From: Methanosarcinales archaeon
GTDB taxonomy: Archaea > Halobacteriota > Syntropharchaeia > Alkanophagales > Methanospirareceae
Assembly: GCA_030621945.1 (NCBI GenBank)
Contig: JAUXGS010000022.1
Span: 1-9,318 of the forward strand
Reading direction: 5' to 3'
DNA length: 9,318 nt
Shown: positions 6,497 through 9,318 of the stretch, in pieces
Layout of the letters: each line of letters opens with the position of its first letter
Numbering within the stretch: the first letter of the stretch is position 1
Position numbers and translations under genes: made by a program
The notes under the pieces: generated by a model
What the model saw: only the letters and a program-made list of their open reading frames with translations
What the model was told of the DNA's origin: nothing
Database searches by the model: none

Positions 6497-6512
6497 GTTA
6501 TAAATATATAAC
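6497..6512 (+). promoter_or_regulatory. Palindromic TATA box of the membrane/Xre operon
   Basis: GTTATAAATATATAAC carries GTTATA and its complement TATAAC around 4 bp, and contains a TATA box (TTATAAATA) about 22 nt before the ATG at 6524, so the message may be leaderless. A second dyad, TCTAAC-GTTAT-GTTAGA (6465-6481), lies just upstream and could be an operator, for instance for the Xre protein encoded at the end of this operon (inference). Confidence 0.55.
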
Positions 6513-6523
6513 AGACAAGAAAA

Positions 6524-6640
6524 ATGAAAAAAGAATATGTGACTGTTCCGGAAGCTCTTGGTCAACGGTGTATGATGGTAATGGTTTTTGTTGCATTGAT
6601 ATTCCAGTGGTATTTAAAACGAAAAGGGGATGTTGAATGA
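6524..6640 (+). CDS. 38-aa single-pass membrane peptide, first gene of the DUF2178/Xre operon
   Basis: A short frame reads MKKEYVTVPEALGQRC at its N-terminus, then one hydrophobic segment (MMVMVFVALIFQWYL, about residues 17-31), then a basic tail KRKGDVE. The positive tail predicts that the C-terminus faces the cytoplasm. Its stop overlaps the next start in an ATGA junction at 6637-6640, so the two genes are translationally coupled, and its ATG sits at the expected distance from a good TATA box. These points argue for a real gene despite the length. I recognise no family. It may be a small partner or regulator of the membrane protein that follows. Confidence 0.6.
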   Translation: MKKEYVTVPEALGQRCMMVMVFVALIFQWYLKRKGDVE

Positions 6641-7026
6641 AAAAATCAGAAAAATATAATGCGGTAAAGATTGCTTGCTCTTCAGTTGCTACCGCTGTCG
6701 GTATCATATTGGTGCTCGCAAAGATATATGCCTACATCGGCCTAATTCTGCTCGCCTTTGGTAGTGTAATACTCATATTTTCCTTTGAGGCAAGAAAGAA
6801 GAAAATTACTTCCGATGAATTGACTGGGTGGATATCGGGTAAATCAGCACATCTCTCATACATGGCAACATGGTCAGCTATAGTTTTATTGTTGGCAATT
6901 GATCTTTACAACCCCAACCTCTTGGAAACCTACATAGTACTGGGTATCGTGATGGGGGCCATGGTTGGTGCAAGGTTTGCTGGAGAATATTATTACGAAA
7001 GAATTAAGAGAGACAAAGGATTTTGA
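6637..7026 (+). CDS. DUF2178-type four-helix membrane protein
   Basis: This 129-aa protein has four predicted membrane helices, at about residues 12-30, 32-50, 73-90 and 97-116. The cytoplasmic loop between helices 2 and 3 carries SDELTGWISGKSAHLSY, close to the DUF2178 signature in which an Asp-Glu pair precedes an 'ISGKAA' motif before the third helix. The family has no proven function, but members often sit next to small Xre-type regulators (family context), as here. GGGGAT at 6626-6631 is a ribosome binding site 5 nt before the ATG, inside the overlapping upstream gene. The tail is basic (YYERIKRDKGF). Assignment to the family is from motif memory. Confidence 0.75.
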   Translation: MKKSEKYNAVKIACSSVATAVGIILVLAKIYAYIGLILLAFGSVILIFSFEARKKKITSDELTGWISGKSAHLSYMATWSAIVLLLAIDLYNPNLLETYIVLGIVMGAMVGARFAGEYYYERIKRDKGF

Positions 7027-7079
7027 CCATGGAAGCAATATTCCGAGTGTATACTGTGAGGAAAGGTGATATAAAATAA

Positions 7080-7406
7080 ATGAAAAACGTGCTTTGGTAT
7101 CTGGGATTTCTTTCATTACTGAGCTTGCTGTATTTCGTTGAGGGAAAGACGGCTTTCCTGTGGTTCCTTTCATTCATTCCTTACTTTGCAACATACATTG
7201 CAAGCGACGAGAGAATTGAAGTAAACACTGGCAGAGCAACAAGGAACGCCTTTGCGTACACGATATTTTTTGGAGTTGCAACGATTGTGTACATATACCT
7301 GACAAACAGCACTGAGTTATTCGCACCGGCATTTGTGGTTCTTTTCGGAGGTGCACTGTTAGTGTGCATTCTTTCTTTACTTTACTACGACAAGACAGGT
7401 AAATAA
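7080..7406 (+). CDS. DUF3796-like four-helix membrane protein
   Basis: This 108-aa protein has four membrane segments at about residues 4-20, 24-40, 57-74 and 80-102. The start ([20 protein letters not shown]) followed by a second Phe-rich helix, then [20 protein letters not shown], fits the DUF3796 layout, in which a 'DER' motif and an 'A.RNAF' segment link helices 2 and 3. Function is unknown. GGTGAT at 7065-7070 is a strong ribosome binding site 9 nt upstream. It lies 53 nt after the DUF2178 gene and 1 nt before the Xre gene, so the three are almost surely one operon. Both membrane proteins share the plan of two helices, a DE-containing cytoplasmic loop and two helices, so they may form one complex (inference). 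Confidence 0.68.
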   Translation: MKNVLWYLGFLSLLSLLYFVEGKTAFLWFLSFIPYFATYIASDERIEVNTGRATRNAFAYTIFFGVATIVYIYLTNSTELFAPAFVVLFGGALLVCILSLLYYDKTGK

Positions 7407-7407
7407 A

Positions 7408-7605
7408 TTGAAAACCCACATAAAGGAATTCCGCGCACGATACGATTTAACCCAGGAAGAACTTGCAAAAAAAGTCGGAGTGAGGAGGGAGACGATAGTC
7501 TTTCTGGAAAAGGGTAAGTACAACCCTTCTCTTAAATTAGCATATAACATAGCCACCGTTCTGAAGACAACGATTGATGAGCTGTTTATTTTTGATGATG
7601 AGTGA
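7408..7605 (+). CDS. Small Xre-family helix-turn-helix regulator
   Basis: This 65-aa protein is a single HTH_3/Cro-type domain. [21 protein letters not shown] (about residues 14-34) is the helix-turn-helix with the recognition helix at VRRETI, and [22 protein letters not shown] completes the five-helix fold. Such 65-70 aa proteins commonly accompany DUF2178 or DUF3796-type membrane genes in archaea and Firmicutes and probably control that operon (family context; regulation inferred). The start is TTG at 7408, one base after the TAA of the upstream gene, with AGGT at about 7398-7401 as a weak ribosome binding site. No membrane or ligand domain is present, so any signal must come through a partner. 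Confidence 0.88.
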   Translation: MKTHIKEFRARYDLTQEELAKKVGVRRETIVFLEKGKYNPSLKLAYNIATVLKTTIDELFIFDDE

Positions 7606-7608
7606 GCT

Positions 7609-7616
7609 TTTATAAA
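7609..7616 (+). promoter_or_regulatory. TATA box for the phosphorylase gene
   Basis: TTTATAAA directly follows the Xre stop, and its centre is 26 nt before the ATG at 7639. No ribosome binding site is seen, so the phosphorylase message is probably leaderless and separate from the upstream operon. Confidence 0.6.
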
Positions 7617-7638
7617 GGCAGTTGAAATATGATATAAA

Positions 7639-8361
7639 ATGACACTCGGCATTATTGGTGGGACAAGTTTATTTGATACGAAGCTTCTCGGAGATGCAAA
7701 AGAAAGAGAGGTTGATACACCATATGGCACTGTTTACCTTCTCGTTACTGCTGTACATTCACAGGAGATAGTATTCCTCCCACGACATGGTAAGGATAGG
7801 AATATTCCGCCGCATAAGATAAATTATAAAGCGAATATGCGGGCGCCCTAGGATTTAGGCGTGGAGGAAATCATAGGTGTTACTTCTGCCGGGAGTTTAA
7901 AGCAGGCTATAACACCACAATCCCTGGTTGTTCCTCATGACTACATCAGTCTATGCACGATACCGACCTATTATGACGACGAGCTCGTGCATGTTACACC
8001 GGGCTTGGACGAATCGTTAAGAAACCGAATATTAGAAGCTGCACGCGCGTTAAGCGTTAAAATAATTGACCAAAGCGTTTATTTCCAGACAACGGGACCG
8101 AGGCTCGAGACAAAAGCGGAGATAAAACTGATAAAAGATTATGCGGACGTGGTGGGAATGAACATGGCTTCTGAAGCGACACTTGCGACTGAGTTAGGGC
8201 TTCGATACGCAAATATCAGCACTGTGGATAATTACGCACATGGTATCGTTGCCGAGGAAGCGTTGGAGTATAAGGATATCATTGCAGCGGCATCGAAGAG
8301 CCGTGAAAATCTGGAAAAAGTGCTTTTGAAGGTAATAACCACATCAAACTCTACGATATAA
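7639..8361 (+). pseudogene. MTAP/MTIP-type nucleoside phosphorylase with an in-frame TAG at codon 71
   Basis: Two open segments, 7639-7848 and 7852-8361, lie in the same frame and are split by one TAG at 7849-7851. Together they give about 240 aa, near the length of archaeal methylthioadenosine or methylthioinosine phosphorylases, which cleave the nucleoside to a base and methylthioribose 1-phosphate. Motifs run across the whole length: GIIGGTSLFD (phosphate loop), LPRHGK, NIPPHKINYKANMRA, then after the TAG LGVEEIIGVTSAGSL, TTGPRLETKAEI, VVGMNMASEATLATE and TVDNYAHGI. The NMASEATLA form recalls the 6-oxopurine/MTIP-type enzymes of methanogens more than classic MTAP (recalled, uncertain). In relatives the TAG position follows 'RAL' and is usually Lys, so AAG to TAG is the simplest change. 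The second half is not decayed. Options are a recent nonsense mutation, UAG readthrough, or a sequencing error. A GTG at 7861 has no ribosome binding site. Confidence 0.85.
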
Positions 8362-8385
8362 GCAAGCTAAGCAAGCTAAGCAAGC
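8359..8385 (+). repeat. Three perfect tandem copies of a 9-mer starting at the phosphorylase stop
   Basis: TAAGCAAGC is repeated three times without mismatch. The first TAA is the stop codon of the phosphorylase gene, and because the unit is 9 bp each further TAA is also in frame. It looks like a recent slippage expansion. Confidence 0.8.
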
Positions 8386-8499
8386 GATTCGATCCGTCCC
8401 TTCCAGCCAACTACTCCAGCATCTTCTCTGTTTACAGAAGGCAATATCTATCTATAAAGTAAAATCGAAAAGCTTTTATTAATATCTTAATATTGTAGG

Positions 8500-8515
8500 G
8501 TTATAATATTATAAC
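8500..8515 (+). promoter_or_regulatory. Perfect 16-bp palindrome over the TATA box of the 48-aa gene
   Basis: GTTATAATATTATAAC is a perfect palindrome centred 21 nt before the ATG at 8529, so it coincides with the expected TATA position of a leaderless gene. An overlapping inverted pair, ATATTGT at 8490-8496 and ACAATAT at 8514-8520, surrounds it. This is the geometry of an autoregulatory operator for a small dimeric RHH protein (inference), although plain TATA sequence can be palindromic by chance. Confidence 0.5.
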
Positions 8516-8528
8516 AATATAAGATGAG

Positions 8529-8675
8529 ATGAGAGAAGCAAAAGTGGCAATAGCAGCATCGGCATGGGCGTACGACAAAGTGTTAGAAAAGAAGCGTGAA
8601 CTGGAAGAAGAGCGTGTAAAGATTGTAAGTATGGCAGATGCGCTGGATGCTTTGTTAAAAGAAAAGATCGAATAG
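8529..8675 (+). CDS. 48-aa RHH-like antitoxin candidate
   Basis: From ATG 8529 (the ATG at 8524 stops after two codons) the frame reads MREAKVAIAASAWAYDKVLE, then a charged helix (KKRELEEERVK), then IVSMADALDALLKEKIE. The order of short strand, helix, turn, helix ending in 'SMADALDALL' fits VapB/ParD-type ribbon-helix-helix antitoxins, where the strand binds DNA and the C-terminal part holds the toxin. No toxin gene follows; the next gene is on the other strand. A palindrome lies on its TATA box. Codons look gene-like with few rare choices. The family call is by pattern only; it may be an orphan antitoxin. Confidence 0.55.
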   Translation: MREAKVAIAASAWAYDKVLEKKRELEEERVKIVSMADALDALLKEKIE

Positions 8676-8727
8676 AAGTCTACGGTGTGAGCTTTTTAGT
8701 TTTCGAGGATTTTCGTTGACAATTCCT

Positions 8728-8954
8728 CTATTTGTACTTACCTATTGGTGGGAGTGGGAAATCCTTTCTCAGTCTTACGATAATCCCGCCATCAATAACC
8801 TCAGCCAGATTCTTACGGTATTCTTCCAGCGTTTTGCCAGTCGCCCACACCCTTTCCAACTCTGGCACTTCTCCATAATATGATATGGTTCTTCATCGTT
8901 AATGATCTCATATTTCGCTTTTGACATCGTCGCTTCGATATATTCTGTAAGCAT
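8728..8954 (-). pseudogene. hicB-like antitoxin gene (UPF0150) broken by a 5-bp tandem duplication
   Basis: From ATG 8954 the frame reads MLTEYIEATMSKAKYEIIND, then EEPYH. The family then expects YGEVPEL and 'WATGKTLEE'. Exactly these residues appear one frame over: YGEVPELERVWATGKTLEE, then YRKNLAEVIDGGIIVRLRKD, ending in PPIGKYK and TAG at 8730-8728. At the break the plus strand shows ATATG twice in tandem (8878-8887). Removing one copy restores PYYGEVPEL and a 73-aa protein of normal HicB-like length. As it stands translation leaves the family at residue 25 and ends after 59 aa. HicB proteins neutralise the HicA mRNA interferase or stand alone as UPF0150 proteins (family knowledge). No hicA is visible on either side. 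An excellent ribosome binding site and a dyad upstream remain intact, so the loss looks recent. Confidence 0.85.
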
Positions 8955-8959
8955 CTTTT

Positions 8960-8966
8960 ACCTCCC
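8960..8966 (-). promoter_or_regulatory. Strong ribosome binding site of the hicB-like gene
   Basis: On the minus strand GGGAGGT lies 5 nt before the ATG at 8954, one of the best Shine-Dalgarno matches in the window. It fixes the start and supports a leadered message, unlike several leaderless candidates nearby. Confidence 0.75.
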
Positions 8967-8979
8967 GTTGAGGTGCGCA

Positions 8980-8991
8980 GTAGTTTACTAC
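8980..8991 (-). promoter_or_regulatory. Dyad upstream of hicB, possible operator
   Basis: GTAGT-TT-ACTAC has perfect 5-bp arms, 26 nt above the start codon. It lies between a TATA-like TTGATATAC (about 9005-8997, minus strand) and the expected transcription start near 8975. HicB proteins of the DNA-binding type repress their own promoter through such dyads (family knowledge), so this is a candidate operator. Confidence 0.4.
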
Positions 8992-9037
8992 ATGGGTATA
9001 TCAAGCGTTAAAAATATCGGACTTTTTACCTAACACT

Positions 9038-9060
9038 TTTTCTTTTTACAAAAAAGAAAA
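9038..9060. terminator. A/T-rich hairpin, possible terminator
   Basis: TTTTCTTTTT (9038-9047) and AAAAAGAAAA (9051-9060) form a perfect 10-bp dyad around ACA. Archaeal termination mainly uses T-runs; the minus strand here has CTTTTTT and the plus strand TTTTTCTTTTT, so it could stop transcripts arriving from either side. It lies between the hicB promoter zone and the possible gene end at the right edge. Confidence 0.4.
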
Positions 9061-9205
9061 CCTGTGCTAAAAGAAAAAATAAGAGAATGTTTTTGGTTAA
9101 GGTTTCTGTATTTTAGTTCCTTTTTACCTTCACATAAATAGATGGTCTTTTCCGCTTGATTTGATACTCCAGACACATCAGCTCTGAGGCTCTTTTCCCT
9201 TCTCT

Positions 9206-9318
9206 TCAGAGATAATTCAGTATCCTGTTCCTCATCAATTTTTTAGTCAAATCCAAACTTTTCACTCTATTTGAAAAAGTCTTTCGAAACTTAATTGTCA
9301 TATCCATTAACCAATCGA
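9206..9318 (-). CDS. Possible C-terminal end of a gene entering from the right
   Basis: One minus-strand frame stays open from the window edge to a TGA at 9208-9206, giving 36 residues: DWLMDMTIKFRKTFSNRVKS at first, then a Lys/Leu-rich tail ending RNRILNYL. The basic, amphipathic look is protein-like, but 36 codons can be open by chance and I recognise no family. Confidence 0.25.
   Translation of the reverse strand, partial: DWLMDMTIKFRKTFSNRVKSLDLTKKLMRNRILNYL

Larger units (their letters stand above)
8992..9318. other. Right-end region, mostly non-coding
   Basis: Apart from the hicB promoter zone at its left edge and the possible gene end at 9206-9318, I see no supported gene. It is AT-rich with many short homopolymer runs, and has one clear A/T hairpin at 9038-9060. 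Confidence 0.45.

Noticed and set aside
7849..7851. Genome-wide reassignment of TAG to an amino acid
   Set aside because: TAG ends the RHH gene, the DsbA-type membrane protein, dph2, the 48-aa RHH-like gene and the hicB frame at positions that fit family ends or lead quickly to another stop. This argues against TAG being only a sense codon here, though occasional readthrough is still possible.
8380..8412. tRNA-like T-loop sequence GATTCGATCC after the phosphorylase gene
   Set aside because: The flanking bases do not pair into a T-stem, the position before TTCGA is A rather than G, and no matching acceptor or anticodon arms are found upstream.
8676..8727. hicA toxin gene next to the hicB-like gene
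   Set aside because: Only 52 bp separate the hicB end from the 48-aa gene, and the upstream side is non-coding; no 'GSH' type HicA motif is present in any frame.
1..9318. CRISPR array
   Set aside because: No regularly spaced direct repeats of 25-40 bp exist; the only tandem repeats are the 9-mer at 8359-8385 and the 5-mer at 8878-8887.

Overview
The window is archaeal DNA. A uL3-uL4-uL23 ribosomal operon with archaeal-type sequences, the archaeal-type diphthamide enzyme Dph2, an aconitase-X enzyme of the archaeal modified mevalonate route, consensus TATA boxes placed 20-27 bp before start codons, and GGTGAT/GGAGGT ribosome binding sites all point that way. The protein flavour (HicB-like UPF0150 protein, DsbA-type membrane anchor, SNJ2-type integrase) suggests a euryarchaeal/Halobacteriota lineage, perhaps near methane-cycle groups such as ANME-1. 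That placement is inference; no gene here fixes it.

Layout. Bases 1-3134 are core genes on the minus strand: aconitase X (phosphomevalonate dehydratase large subunit), then a promoter and uL3, uL4 and the first codons of uL23. Bases 3135-4922 are a gene-poor, AT-rich insertion-like stretch. It holds a small ribbon-helix-helix protein, a compact tyrosine integrase that keeps its catalytic residues, and then about 740 bp with almost no coding signal but several inverted repeats, including a perfect 15-bp-arm palindrome. Bases 4923-6422 carry a divergent pair: a membrane-anchored extracytoplasmic protein (minus) and dph2 (plus). Bases 6524-7605 are a tight plus-strand operon of membrane genes (38-aa single-pass peptide, DUF2178 protein, DUF3796-like protein) ending in a small Xre-type regulator. 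Bases 7639-8361 hold an MTAP/MTIP-type nucleoside phosphorylase gene with an in-frame TAG at codon 71. Bases 8529-8954 hold a tiny RHH-like antitoxin candidate and, convergent to it, a hicB gene broken by a 5-bp tandem duplication. The last 360 bp are mostly non-coding, with a possible gene end at the right edge.

How it fits together. Housekeeping genes for translation (ribosomal proteins, diphthamide on EF2), isoprenoid precursors and methylthio-nucleoside salvage are interleaved with accessory material: an integrase remnant or mini-element, orphan antitoxin-type genes and a compact membrane/Xre cassette. The items most worth checking are the amber codon inside an otherwise intact phosphorylase, the hicB duplication frameshift, the solitary integrase with its nearby dyads, and the four-gene membrane/Xre operon with its unannotated 38-aa lead peptide.
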